64,000 nucleotides of DNA from [Mycobacterium] nativiensis (lineage in GTDB: Bacteria > Actinomycetota > Actinomycetes > Mycobacteriales > Mycobacteriaceae), in assembly GCF_020172685.1 (NCBI RefSeq), contig NZ_CP083986.1, positions 4,172,158-4,236,157 on the forward strand. The letters run 5' to 3'. Shown piece after piece: positions 48,982-57,643 of the stretch. Numbering within the stretch: position 1 is the first letter of the stretch; every line of letters begins with the position of its first letter. Made by a program: the position numbers and the translations under genes. The notes under the pieces are model-generated. The model saw nothing but the letters and a program-made list of their open reading frames with translations. It was not told where the DNA came from and searched no databases.

Positions 48982-49919
48982 GCAGCTTGCCCGCACACGT
49001 TCACATCCGCGAGGTGGGTCCACGCGACGGGTTTCAGAACGAACCCGAAACCATCGCGACCGCCGACAAGATCGATTTGATCAACAAGCTGGCCTGCACC
49101 GGCCTGCGCCGCATCGAGGTGGCCAGTTTTGTGCGGCCTGACGTGATCCCGCAGTTGTCCGATGGCGTTGAGGTGTTGCGTGGGGTCGAGGTGCCCGACG
49201 ATGTCGCACTGATGGTTCTGGTGCCGAACAGCAAGGGACTCGACAACGCGCTCAAGGTCCGCGAAACCTTCTCCGAGGTAGCGATTTTCGTCAGCGCCTC
49301 GGAGACGCACAACAAGAAAAACGTGAACCGGACCATTGCCGAATCGATGGCCGACAACGCAGCAATCGCCAAGCGCATCGTCGGCGAGGGCTTGCGCTGC
49401 GCCGCCGTAATCGCGACCTCCTACGGCTGCCCATTCGAGGGCAGAGTGTCGATGACGCGGGTGCTCGACATCGCTGAGCAGTTCGCCGCGGCGGGAGCCA
49501 CCGAGATCGGATTCGGTGACACCACCGGGATGGCAAACCCCGCCTACGTCGGCGAGTTCTTCACCGCCGCCATCCGACGCCTGCCCGGCGTCGAGGTGAC
49601 CGCACACTTCCACAACACCCGCGGCCAGGGATTGGCCAATGCGTTTGCCGCGCTGCAGGCCGGCTGCACCAGTTTCGAGTCCAGCTTCGGCGAGCTCGGG
49701 GGCTGCCCGGTGCCCGCCGGCTCCACTGGGAACATCGCGTCGGAGGACCTGATCAGCATGTTCCACGAGATGGGCGTGGACACCGAGGTGTCGCTGCCGG
49801 CATTGATCGACGCCGCCCGCGCCGCCCAGCATGTTCTCGACCGCAAACTGACCAGTCACTCGATCGTTGCCGGACCAATCAACTGGAAACCGACCGCCAA
49901 CACCTCGTCCTGCTGCTAA
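48978..49919 (+). CDS. hydroxymethylglutaryl-CoA lyase-like enzyme
   Basis: A 313-residue TIM-barrel lyase of the HMG-CoA lyase family. Metal and catalytic residues are in REVGPRDGFQNE (Arg-Asp pair), the HFHNTRGQGLAN histidines and GELGGCPVPAGSTGN with the active-site cysteine. It should split a 3-hydroxy-3-methylglutaryl-type CoA ester into acetyl-CoA and a keto acid, the way leucine and isoprenoid skeletons end. In this operon the substrate may be a related tertiary 3-hydroxyacyl-CoA. The C-terminal end TSSCC has a cysteine pair. GTG start overlaps the upstream stop (GTGA). Confidence 0.9.
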   Translation: MSSLPAHVHIREVGPRDGFQNEPETIATADKIDLINKLACTGLRRIEVASFVRPDVIPQLSDGVEVLRGVEVPDDVALMVLVPNSKGLDNALKVRETFSEVAIFVSASETHNKKNVNRTIAESMADNAAIAKRIVGEGLRCAAVIATSYGCPFEGRVSMTRVLDIAEQFAAAGATEIGFGDTTGMANPAYVGEFFTAAIRRLPGVEVTAHFHNTRGQGLANAFAALQAGCTSFESSFGELGGCPVPAGSTGNIASEDLISMFHEMGVDTEVSLPALIDAARAAQHVLDRKLTSHSIVAGPINWKPTANTSSCC

Positions 49920-49946
49920 ACCCAACCGTCACAAGGAGAAACCGTC

Positions 49947-50705
49947 ATGAGCAACCGCGTCGCCTTCGTTACCGGCGGAGCCCAGGGCATCGGCCAAGGC
50001 ATCTCGGAAACCCTGGGAGCCGCCGGGTTCCGGGTCGCCGTCGCCGACCTCAACCTAGAGGCGGCAGAAGCCACCGCGAAGCGCATCGCCGCCGGGGGTG
50101 GTGAGGCTATCGCCGTGGGCATCGACGTCACCGACACCGCATCGGTGCGCAGTGCGGTCGCGGCTGTCACCGCCGAACTCGGGGATATCGAGATCGTGGT
50201 CAACAACGCCGGCTGGGATGACTTCATGCCGTTCCTGAAAACCTCGGAGGACTTCTGGGACAAGATCCTCGACATCAACTTCAAGGGGGCACTACGTGTC
50301 ATCCACACCGTGGTACCCAGCATGGTGGAACGCGGTTTCGGGCGGGTGATCAACATCGGCTCCGATGCCGGACGGGTCGGAAGCTCCCTGGAGGCGGTGT
50401 ACTCCGGCGCCAAAGGGGGCATCATCGCGTTCACCAAGACACTGGCGCGGGAGGTAGCGACCAAAGGGGTGACCGCGAACACCGTCTGCCCCGGCCCCAC
50501 CGACACCCCGGCGCTGCGTAAGTTCGCCGACGCTTCCGGGCAAGAGGCTGACAAGGTGATCGGCGGCATGACTCGCTCGGTGCCGATGAAGCGGCTGGCC
50601 CAGCCATCCGACATTGCCGCCGCCGTCGCGTTCTTCGCCTCCGATGCCGCCGAATACATCACCGGCCAGACGCTGTCCGTCAGCGGCGGCCTGACCATGG
50701 CCTGA
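49947..50705 (+). CDS. SDR resembling 2-hydroxycyclohexanecarboxyl-CoA dehydrogenase (BadH-like)
   Basis: A 252-residue SDR whose sequence follows BadH over long stretches: VNNAGWDDFMPFLKT, NIGSDAGRVGSSLEAVYSGAKGG with the Ser-Tyr-Lys triad, VCPGPTDTPALRKF and ITGQTLSVSGGLTMA. BadH oxidises 2-hydroxycyclohexanecarboxyl-CoA to the 2-keto compound in cyclohexanecarboxylate degradation, just before ring cleavage. Resemblance is from memory of the family, so the substrate may be another cyclic or branched 3-hydroxyacyl-CoA. GGAGAAACC precedes the ATG. Confidence 0.85.
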   Translation: MSNRVAFVTGGAQGIGQGISETLGAAGFRVAVADLNLEAAEATAKRIAAGGGEAIAVGIDVTDTASVRSAVAAVTAELGDIEIVVNNAGWDDFMPFLKTSEDFWDKILDINFKGALRVIHTVVPSMVERGFGRVINIGSDAGRVGSSLEAVYSGAKGGIIAFTKTLAREVATKGVTANTVCPGPTDTPALRKFADASGQEADKVIGGMTRSVPMKRLAQPSDIAAAVAFFASDAAEYITGQTLSVSGGLTMA

Positions 50706-50746
50706 CAGCCGCGCTCCCCCTTCCGAACCAAGGAGACGTACTTCCC

Positions 50747-51529
50747 ATGACACTGCCCGATGATGGCGCGCCGGCAAGCCTGCGTGTGGAAGGCCCGGTC
50801 GTCGAGATCACGCTCAACCGCCCGCCGGCCAATGCGCTCGGGCTTCCGCTCATCAAGGCTCTGCACACGGGGCTCGATGCCGCCGATGCGTTACCCGCCA
50901 AGGTCATCGTGGTGTCCTCAGCACGGGCCGGATTCTTCGCCGCCGGCGCCGACATCAAACACATGTCGTCAGTCGACGCCGCATCGTTCAGCGCGTACGG
51001 AGATGCGCTGCGCGCCGCCGTCGAACGGCTTGCCTCTCACCAGGCCCTGTCGGTGGCCGCCATCGATGGACTCGCGCTGGGCGGCGGCTTGGAGCTTGCC
51101 ATGGCCTGCACACTGCGCGTCGCCGGCTCCGACTCTCGGATGGGGCTTCCCGAGGTCAAGCTCGGCCTGATTCCGGGCGCCGGCGGAACGCAGCGGCTGC
51201 CTCACCTGGTCGGCCGTGGACCCGCGCTGGACATCATGCTCACCGGTCGGCAGGTTGACGCCGAGGAGGCACTGCGCATTGGTCTGATCGACCGGCTGGT
51301 GCCGGCTGGCGACGCGGCGACCGCCGCGCGGGAGTTGGCCCGCGAGCTGTGCGGCCCCTCATCGGCGGCGCAGCGGGCCGTGGTCCGAACAGTGGACGCC
51401 GCCTACGACCGACCGCTGAACGAAGGCCTGCGTTTCGAAGCCGAACAGATCCAGGAACTGTTCGAGCGGGGCGAGGCGAGCGAGGGCATCCGCGCCTTCA
51501 TCGAGAAGCGCGCACCCGAATTCGCCTGA
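50747..51529 (+). CDS. enoyl-CoA hydratase
   Basis: A 260-residue crotonase with the standard active site: AGFFAAGADIKHM for the oxyanion hole, GLALGGGLELAMA with the first catalytic Glu, and LPEVKLGLIPGAGGTQRLP with the second. The end EGIRAFIEKRAPEF is usual in hydratases of this class. It should hydrate an enoyl-CoA, and is the only crotonase of the three in this run with both catalytic residues. AAGGAGACG lies upstream of the ATG. Confidence 0.9.
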   Translation: MTLPDDGAPASLRVEGPVVEITLNRPPANALGLPLIKALHTGLDAADALPAKVIVVSSARAGFFAAGADIKHMSSVDAASFSAYGDALRAAVERLASHQALSVAAIDGLALGGGLELAMACTLRVAGSDSRMGLPEVKLGLIPGAGGTQRLPHLVGRGPALDIMLTGRQVDAEEALRIGLIDRLVPAGDAATAARELARELCGPSSAAQRAVVRTVDAAYDRPLNEGLRFEAEQIQELFERGEASEGIRAFIEKRAPEFA

Positions 51530-51545
51530 ACCAACAGGAGATTCT

Positions 51546-52664
51546 ATGGAACCCTTACCTGCGATCGGCGAGCCATCGGCGCACACGTCCTATGGGATCA
51601 ACGCGGTCGGCTGTGGCCGCGGACGACAGCGGTTCGACACCATGGCCCAGCTGGCCCGCGAGGCGGAGGATGCCGGTTGTGCGGCGGTATGGAGCAGCGA
51701 GCTCTACAGCCGCTCGGCGACGGTGCCGATGGCGGTGCTGGCCGCGACGACAAGCCGGGTGCTGATCGGTTCCAACATCGCCTATGGCGTCGGACGCTCC
51801 CCGTTGATGTGGGCGGCAGAAGCCCGCGACCTGGACGAGCTGTCCGAGGGGCGACTCATTCTGGGCCTCGGAAATGGCACCTCGAACATGATGAGCAACT
51901 GGCACGGGGTGGCCGGTGAGGCGCCGGCAGCCCGGATGTCCGAGCTGATCACCGTGTTGCGTCAGCTGTGGCGGTTACATGAGGGTCCGGTGCACCATGA
52001 CGGCCGCTTCTATGCCGTGCACATCGCGCCGGGCACCGAGATGTCTCCGCCGCTGCGTGCGCATCTGCCGATCTGGATCGCCGGTGTGAATCCGGCGATG
52101 ATCCGCACGGCCGGCCGCTCAGCCGATGGGCTGATCGGGCATCCGATGTTCACTACCGACTACGTCGAGCACGTCGTGCGCCCAGAGCTCGCGACCGGCT
52201 CGCGCCAGATCGGCCGGCCCGCAAATGAGGTCGCCGTCATGGGGATCCGAATCTGCGCGATCGACGACGACGAGGAAGCGGCGCGGCGCCAAGCCGCATT
52301 CGCGATCGGGCAGTACGCCGCCTCACGGGTGTATGACCGGCTGTTCGCACTGCACGGCTGGTCGGATGCCCAGCAGAAAATCCGGCAGGCTGTGCGAGAT
52401 CACGACGTCGATGCCCTGGTCAAAGCGGTGCCCGACGCCGCCGTCGACGCGATCGCAGTGGCATGCACCCCGTCGGACTTCCCCTCCCGGCTGGTGGCCG
52501 CCTCGCAAGGCTTCGACCATGTGGACCTGACCGCGCCGCCATGGGGCTTATCAGACGTGCAGACCCTGCACAGCACCCGGCAGATCCTGGCCTCGCTGCG
52601 GGCTCTGCTCGGGAGTTCGGCCGTATCCGTCAACCCAAGTGTGCAACGATCGGAGTTGGTGTAG
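51546..52664 (+). CDS. LLM-class flavin-dependent oxidoreductase (F420-type)
   Basis: A 372-residue luciferase-like monooxygenase-fold protein. Landmarks are the AREAEDAGCAAVWSSELYSR helix, SNIAYGVGRSP, RLILGLGNGT, the LPIWIAGVNPAMIRTAGR strand with the nitrogen-binding turn, and SADGLIGHPMF. In mycobacteria most such proteins use F420; the specific cofactor and reaction cannot be read off. Here it could hydroxylate or reduce an acyl-CoA or alicyclic intermediate. It ends in TAGTG overlap with the next start. Confidence 0.83.
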   Translation: MEPLPAIGEPSAHTSYGINAVGCGRGRQRFDTMAQLAREAEDAGCAAVWSSELYSRSATVPMAVLAATTSRVLIGSNIAYGVGRSPLMWAAEARDLDELSEGRLILGLGNGTSNMMSNWHGVAGEAPAARMSELITVLRQLWRLHEGPVHHDGRFYAVHIAPGTEMSPPLRAHLPIWIAGVNPAMIRTAGRSADGLIGHPMFTTDYVEHVVRPELATGSRQIGRPANEVAVMGIRICAIDDDEEAARRQAAFAIGQYAASRVYDRLFALHGWSDAQQKIRQAVRDHDVDALVKAVPDAAVDAIAVACTPSDFPSRLVAASQGFDHVDLTAPPWGLSDVQTLHSTRQILASLRALLGSSAVSVNPSVQRSELV

Positions 52665-53476
52665 TGATTGTTCTCGAACAGCCTTATGAGACTTTGCTTC
52701 TCGAGGCACCCGCCGAGGGAGTGGTCCAAGTCACCTTGAACCGCCCGGAGCGGCTCAACGCGATGACGGTGACCATGTTCGACGAATTGGAATCTGTCGC
52801 GCGTGCCGTCGGCGACGACCGCGACGTGCGAGTGCTGGTCCTGACGGGGGCCGGTACGGCGTTCTGCTCAGGCTACGACCTGGCCGACGCCGAGGAACTC
52901 ACCTCGTTGTCGGCGTTGGGCATGCTGGATCGGCAGGAACGCGCCGCCCGCGCGCTCAGCGCCGTGCGCGCGGTCCCGGTTCCGGTGATCGCCGCGGTCA
53001 ACGGTGCCGCCGCCGGCGGCGGCCTATCGCTGAGCCTGATGGCCGACATCCGACTCGGCTCACCAGCAGCGAAGTTCAACGCAGCCTTTGTACGGATCGG
53101 ACTGTCGGCGGGCGATCTGGGTGCCTCGTGGCTGTTGCCGCGCCTTATCGGGCCGTCCGCGGCCGCCGAGATCGGCTTCACCGGCCGGATTGTCGAAGCC
53201 GAGGAAGCGGAACGGCTCGGTCTTCTCAACCGGGTGACCGGACCTGACGACCTGCTCGACCAGACCCTGGCCATGGCCGCACAGATCTGCGCCAACTCCC
53301 CCGGCGGCATCCGCGTCTCCAAACGCGCGTTGCAGGCCAATCTGGAAGTCGCCTCCTTCGCGGCGGCTCTCGAACTGGAGAATCGCGGTCAGGCATTGCT
53401 GACACGCTGTGACGATATGTCCGAAGCGCTGGCGGCCTTCAAAGCCAAGCGCGTCCCGAACTTCTCCGGGAGGTGA
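52664..53476 (+). CDS. crotonase-family protein lacking classical hydratase glutamates
   Basis: A 270-residue crotonase fold with AGTAFCSGYDLADA and NGAAAGGGLSLSLMADIRL. Where hydratases have GGGxEL and LPE, this protein has GGGLSL and AAFVRIGLSAGDLG, with an Asp nearby. So ordinary hydration is unlikely and another reaction (isomerisation, thioester or C-C hydrolysis) may occur, as in other crotonases that open rings. The GTG at 52664 overlaps the upstream stop (TAGTG). Closely related to the next gene, probably by tandem duplication. Confidence 0.85.
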   Translation: MIVLEQPYETLLLEAPAEGVVQVTLNRPERLNAMTVTMFDELESVARAVGDDRDVRVLVLTGAGTAFCSGYDLADAEELTSLSALGMLDRQERAARALSAVRAVPVPVIAAVNGAAAGGGLSLSLMADIRLGSPAAKFNAAFVRIGLSAGDLGASWLLPRLIGPSAAAEIGFTGRIVEAEEAERLGLLNRVTGPDDLLDQTLAMAAQICANSPGGIRVSKRALQANLEVASFAAALELENRGQALLTRCDDMSEALAAFKAKRVPNFSGR

Positions 53477-53478
53477 GC

Positions 53479-54312
53479 ATGAACAACACCCCAGCGCAGT
53501 GGAATCGGGTGTCCCGACGCCCACTGACCGACGTCCTGGATGAGTTGCGCACCGCACGCACCCTGGCTTTCGACGCGCAGGGGAACGGTGTGCTGGTGAT
53601 GTCGGTGAACCGCCCCGATCGCGCAAACTCGCAGACCGTCGAGATGTTCGGTGAACTCGCCTGGGCCGCCGCCACATTGCGCCACGCACAGCTACGGGCA
53701 CTGATCGTCACCGGTGCGGGGGGCAAGGCGTTCTGCACCGGCTTCGACCTGAGCGAAGTCGACGTCCTCAGCCGGATGTCGGTCTCGGAGTTTACCGATC
53801 TCATCGAAACCGCTGCGGCCGGATCCACCGGACTGCGAGCGCTGCCCTATCCGGTGATCGCCGCAGTCAGCGGCCCCGCGGCCGGCGGTGGTCTGTCGTT
53901 GGCACTGGCTGCCGACGTGCGAGTCGCCGATCAAACGGCGAGTTTCAGCGCCGGTTTCGTGCGGGTCGGGTTGTCCATCGGTGAACTCGGAACATCATGG
54001 AACCTCGTTCGGATTCTCGGCCCCGGCCGCGCCGCCGAGTTGTCGTTCACCGGCCGGACCGTGCGAGCTGCCGAGGCAGTGCGAATTGGGCTGGCCTACC
54101 GGATGACCGAAACCGGAACGGCGCTCGACGCCGCGCTCGAACTGGCCGAAACCATCGCGGCCAACCCGGACGAAAGCATACGGTCCACGAAGAACGCACT
54201 GGTCCGCAACATGGAGAACACCTCCTTCCGCTCCGCACTTGAGTTGGATAACCGCGGCCAGGCACTGGTGATGCGGGTCCCCGCAACGCAACGGACGTTG
54301 ACGACAAGATGA
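53479..54312 (+). CDS. crotonase-family protein, paralogue of the preceding gene
   Basis: A 277-residue crotonase fold with an extra ~25-residue N-terminus. AGGKAFCTGFDLSEV and SGPAAGGGLSLALAADVRV again lack the first Glu, and the second region reads AGFVRVGLSIGELGTSW with Glu in place of the Asp of its neighbour. The two proteins share the FVR-GLS-G-LG-SW pattern and may form a hetero-oligomer. The ATG at 53479 has GGGAGGTGAGC upstream; GTG 53473 would give an overlap with the previous stop. Its stop overlaps the next start (ATGA). Confidence 0.84.
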   Translation: MNNTPAQWNRVSRRPLTDVLDELRTARTLAFDAQGNGVLVMSVNRPDRANSQTVEMFGELAWAAATLRHAQLRALIVTGAGGKAFCTGFDLSEVDVLSRMSVSEFTDLIETAAAGSTGLRALPYPVIAAVSGPAAGGGLSLALAADVRVADQTASFSAGFVRVGLSIGELGTSWNLVRILGPGRAAELSFTGRTVRAAEAVRIGLAYRMTETGTALDAALELAETIAANPDESIRSTKNALVRNMENTSFRSALELDNRGQALVMRVPATQRTLTTR

Positions 54313-55244
54313 TCCCAAGGCTCAGCGGCATGGACCCCGGGCTCGGACCTGATGACGACCTGCGGCACCGGCCGATCGCCGGGGAGCGTACCCGCGACAG
54401 CTTGTTCTGGCAGCTGATCATGCCGGAGCATGAGCTCGCCATGCAGGTCTACCTCTATCTCACCGGTAGCCGCAAGGCCGGCTACAACGTCTGCGTGTGG
54501 GGGCCCGATGCGCAACCGCTGGCCGTGCACCTGCACAGCGGGCGGATAACCGATGACATGGACCTGCACGACTTCTCCTTCGACGGGTTGACCCTCACCC
54601 AGCCGGAGCTACGCAAGTCGTGTCTGATGACCTACGACCGCGACGGTGTGCAGATCGAGTTCGCGTTCACCGGTATTCACGATGCGTTCAGCTACCGAAG
54701 CAACCCCGACGGCCTGCCGTCGTGGTTCGCGGAGAACCGGATCGAGCAGACCGGCCGGGTGCGCGGCGGGATCAACATCGCGGGGCGCCGCATCGAGTGG
54801 GACCGCATGGGGCATCGCGACCACTCCTGGGGTGTGCGCGACTGGGGTGTACCGCAGCATTGGAAGTGGCTGGTCGCCTACACCGAATCCGGCCGGGCCG
54901 TCAATGGATGGATTTGGATCGCCAAGGGCGAGTGGGGTTTCGCCGGGTACGTGGTGCGCGACGGCATCACCTATCCGGTCCGGAGTATCGACCAGCGCGC
55001 CGAATACGGCGACCAGATGCGTCAGCGCCGGTTGCGGGCGACGCTGACCGACGTCACCGGTGGACAAACCGCGCTGGAACTCGACGTCTTCGGCGTGATC
55101 GAACTGCCCACCCACGATAGGCTGCAGACGGTGATCCGGGAAGGCGCCTGTCACGCCGTCATCGACGGCGAGCAGGGTGCTGGACAGTTTGAAACCCATT
55201 GGCAAGGCAGCTACCTGGACTACCTGTCGGCTCGGGACGCCTGA
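54309..55244 (+). CDS. DUF7064-type (CrtC/AttH-like) protein of unknown function
   Basis: A 311-residue protein whose second half has GHRDHSWGVRDWGVPQHWKW and NGWIWIAKGEWGFAGY, patterns seen in the DUF7064/7065 proteins that resemble the carotenoid hydratase CrtC and AttH beta-barrels. Rich in Trp, His and Arg, it probably forms a lipid-binding barrel. In mycobacterial fadE and fadD loci such proteins often sit next to APH-fold proteins, as here. The reaction is unknown. Coupled to both neighbours (ATGA, TGATG). Confidence 0.75.
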   Translation: MIPRLSGMDPGLGPDDDLRHRPIAGERTRDSLFWQLIMPEHELAMQVYLYLTGSRKAGYNVCVWGPDAQPLAVHLHSGRITDDMDLHDFSFDGLTLTQPELRKSCLMTYDRDGVQIEFAFTGIHDAFSYRSNPDGLPSWFAENRIEQTGRVRGGINIAGRRIEWDRMGHRDHSWGVRDWGVPQHWKWLVAYTESGRAVNGWIWIAKGEWGFAGYVVRDGITYPVRSIDQRAEYGDQMRQRRLRATLTDVTGGQTALELDVFGVIELPTHDRLQTVIREGACHAVIDGEQGAGQFETHWQGSYLDYLSARDA

Positions 55245-56254
55245 TGTGGACCTGGTCCGAGAGCCAGCTCACCCAGCTGGGCCACTTCCTGGCCGAGCGT
55301 GGCCTGTGCGGTCCGACGGTGACCGCCGAAGCCATTGGTGACGGACATTCCAATCTGACGTTTCTGGTATCCGACGGACAGTCTCGGGTGGTGGTGCGCC
55401 GCCCACCGCCGCCCCCGCTCCCGCCGGGCGCCCATGACGTGCTGCGCGAAGCGCGGCTGCTGTCGGCGCTGGCCCAGACGAAGGTCCCGACGCCAATGGT
55501 CTTGGCGACCGCGGACGCCGGCGTGCTGCTCGATGTGCCGCTGTTGGTGATGGACTTCGTCGATGGGGCTGTGATAACCGAATCCACCCCGGCGCCAAGC
55601 GAAGACGTTCGGCTGCGCCGCCGCATCGGCGAATCCTTCGTAGATACCCTCGCTGAATTGCACAGCGTGGCTTGGAGCGCGGTGGGACTCGCCGATTTTG
55701 GCAAGCCCGACGGGTTCAACGCCCGGCAGCTGCGCCGGATGCGGTCACTGGTCGAGATCGACGGGACCATACCGCCCGCCTTCGCCGCACTGGACGGATG
55801 GCTGCACGCGCACCTACCGCCCGAGTCGGCAACGTCGATTGTTCACAATGACTTTCGCATCGGCAACATGATTGTCGACACCGGAGCGGGAGACATCGCC
55901 GCGGTGCTGGACTGGGAGCTGGCCACGATCGGCGATCCGCTCGCCGATCTGGGCTATCTGGTCGCGTCGTATCCGACACCCGGCGAACCGCTGGTGGCTA
56001 CCTCGGCAATGGGCACCGCGGTGCTCGAGCCCGGATATCCGACCCGTGCGGAGTTGCTCGACCGCTACGCGAACGCCACCGGGGCTGATGTGTCCGGCGT
56101 GAATTGGTATGCGACGCTGTCGATGTACAAACTCGCCGCGCTATACGAGTACAGCCGCAGACGGTTCGAGAGCGGCGCCGGCGACCCCTACTACGCGGAT
56201 CCCGGGTTGGTGGCCGCTTTCTTGGCTGCCGGGAAACGCCTGGCCGGCGAATAG
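55244..56254 (+). CDS. APH-fold phosphotransferase family protein (FadE36/ACAD10 N-domain-like)
   Basis: A 336-residue kinase-like protein. It has IVHNDFRIGNMIVD (catalytic loop with Asp) and AVLDWELATIGDPLADLGY (metal-binding Asp), the usual motifs of the aminoglycoside-phosphotransferase fold. The Pro-rich VRRPPPPPLPPGAHDVLREA and the overall form match the group fused to or adjacent to acyl-CoA dehydrogenases (ACAD10/11, FadE36). In ACAD10/11 the kinase domain phosphorylates a 4-hydroxyacyl-CoA; whether this applies here is unproven. Last gene of the run. Confidence 0.83.
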   Translation: MWTWSESQLTQLGHFLAERGLCGPTVTAEAIGDGHSNLTFLVSDGQSRVVVRRPPPPPLPPGAHDVLREARLLSALAQTKVPTPMVLATADAGVLLDVPLLVMDFVDGAVITESTPAPSEDVRLRRRIGESFVDTLAELHSVAWSAVGLADFGKPDGFNARQLRRMRSLVEIDGTIPPAFAALDGWLHAHLPPESATSIVHNDFRIGNMIVDTGAGDIAAVLDWELATIGDPLADLGYLVASYPTPGEPLVATSAMGTAVLEPGYPTRAELLDRYANATGADVSGVNWYATLSMYKLAALYEYSRRRFESGAGDPYYADPGLVAAFLAAGKRLAGE

Positions 56255-56257
56255 GCG

Positions 56258-56380
56258 TCAACTGCCGTCGGACTGATACAGCCGGGATACCGCCTCTGCA
56301 CGATTTCCGGCGCGAAGCTTGCGCAGAATGTGCTTCACGTGCTGCTTGACCGTACCTTCAGCAATTACCAATTGGAGCAT
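56258..56380 (-). pseudogene. LuxR-type HTH fragment
   Basis: On the minus strand, 40 codons read LVIAEGTVKQHVKHILRKL followed by a short tail to TGA at 56258-56260, the recognition helix and end of a LuxR/GerE DNA-binding domain. The receiver domain and the first HTH helices are not found upstream. A truncated relic directly after the operon; possibly a former local regulator. Confidence 0.7.
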
Positions 56381-56448
56381 CGCCCGTATCGCCTTGGGCC
56401 GCGATGTCACCGGCTGACGCGGGCGACATCGCCAACGGGACCTTCAGC

Positions 56449-56880
56449 TCAGCCGAGTGAGATCAACTCGAGCTGGATATTGTCCGGATCGCGGAACACC
56501 ACAGTCGAGTAGGCAAACGGCTCGCTCTCATCTCTGATTCCGGTGTGATCGATGTCAAGCTCGTCGAGCCAGGCCGCCTACGCCTCAAGGTCATCGCGTG
56601 TTGCCGTGCTGAAGGACACGTGGTCCAGGCCGGTGCGGGCCTCGTCGAAGGGCTCCCCCTGATTGCCGGCATTGGTGTGCAGCCCGATCGTCACACCCGA
56701 GCGTGGGTCCACGAGCAACACTCCATAGCCCGTGTCCTCGCGCCTATGATGCGGGAACGTGACCGGCACCCGATCGGCTCGAAACACCCGCTGATACCAG
56801 GCCACACTGGCTTCGAGATCGGTGACCGTCAGCGAAAGATGGTGAACCCCGCCATTACTCGGCTCAGTGCTCGGACCCAC
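56449..56880 (-). pseudogene. VOC/glyoxalase-family protein interrupted by one in-frame TAG
   Basis: GTG at 56880 with GAGGAGG upstream opens a glyoxalase/dioxygenase-fold (VOC) domain: HHLSLTVTDLEASVAWYQRV, GVLLVDPRSGVTIGLH and GLDHVSFSTATRDDLEA. A TAG at 56578-56580 interrupts, after which the same frame continues AAWLDELDIDHTGI to RDPDNIQLELISLG and TGA. Except for the stop the domain is complete at ~143 codons, so this is either a very recent pseudogene or a sequencing error. Downstream of and probably co-transcribed with the TetR at 56891. Confidence 0.8.
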
Positions 56881-56890
56881 GCCTGCCTCC

Positions 56891-57523
56891 TCATGGTTGT
56901 CGACGATTGCCGGCTGATGATCCGGTGGCGGATTCCACACCGCTTTGGACCAGGAATTGCGTGGTAGCCACCAGTGTGTCGATCGATCCGCGGTGCGGGT
57001 CCCACCATTCGGCGGCCCAGTTCATGGCTCCCAACATCAGCATGCGAGCGATCCGGACGTCGAACCCGGGAGGGGTTTCCCGGTCGCCAATCGCATCGTC
57101 GAACAGAGTTCGCCAGATCCGACCGTAGGTTGCCTCCAGCTTCTTCTGCCGCGTACTGATCCCCCCGGGGACCTGGCCCGCATTCCGGATCCACGCACTG
57201 CAGTAGTCGGAGAATTCGAGCACCTGCCGAAGGTGGGCCTCGACGGCGGCCATGAGTCGATCCAGCGGCGCCACCCCGGACGGCAGTGCCTCCAACGTCT
57301 TCTGCAGGTGGCTGTGCATCTCGCTGATCCCGCGATACATGACCTCTTCGATGAGATGCTCGCGTGACGGGAAGTAGGGGTAAATCGCACTCAACGGGAT
57401 CTGGAGGTATTCGACCACATCGGTCAGCCGTGTCCCGGCCAGTCCCTTGGTGCTGAATGCATGGGCGGCGGCATCGAGGATCACCATCCGGGTCTCCTCG
57501 TTCAGGTCGGCACCGTCAGCCAT
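56891..57523 (-). CDS. TetR-family regulator
   Basis: A 210-residue TetR protein with HTH helices ILDAAAHAFSTKGLAGTRL and VVEYLQIPLSAIYPYFPSREHLI. The ligand domain includes a WAAEWWDP segment. The ATG at 57523 has GAGGCGG 3 bases upstream; a longer frame begins at 57556. It is 10 bases upstream of the interrupted VOC gene. Given its neighbours it could regulate the mce operon or the VOC gene; no operator was identified. Confidence 0.85.
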   Translation of the reverse strand: MADGADLNEETRMVILDAAAHAFSTKGLAGTRLTDVVEYLQIPLSAIYPYFPSREHLIEEVMYRGISEMHSHLQKTLEALPSGVAPLDRLMAAVEAHLRQVLEFSDYCSAWIRNAGQVPGGISTRQKKLEATYGRIWRTLFDDAIGDRETPPGFDVRIARMLMLGAMNWAAEWWDPHRGSIDTLVATTQFLVQSGVESATGSSAGNRRQP

Positions 57524-57643
57524 ATCCGCCTCAACGAAATGTTGTGTATACCGCATGTTTCAGGCCTACTCGTCTTGAGTCCCATCCAGACTGATCTCGT
57601 TTTCTCACACTAATTCTCCTTTACCGGAGGCGCAGTGGTACGT

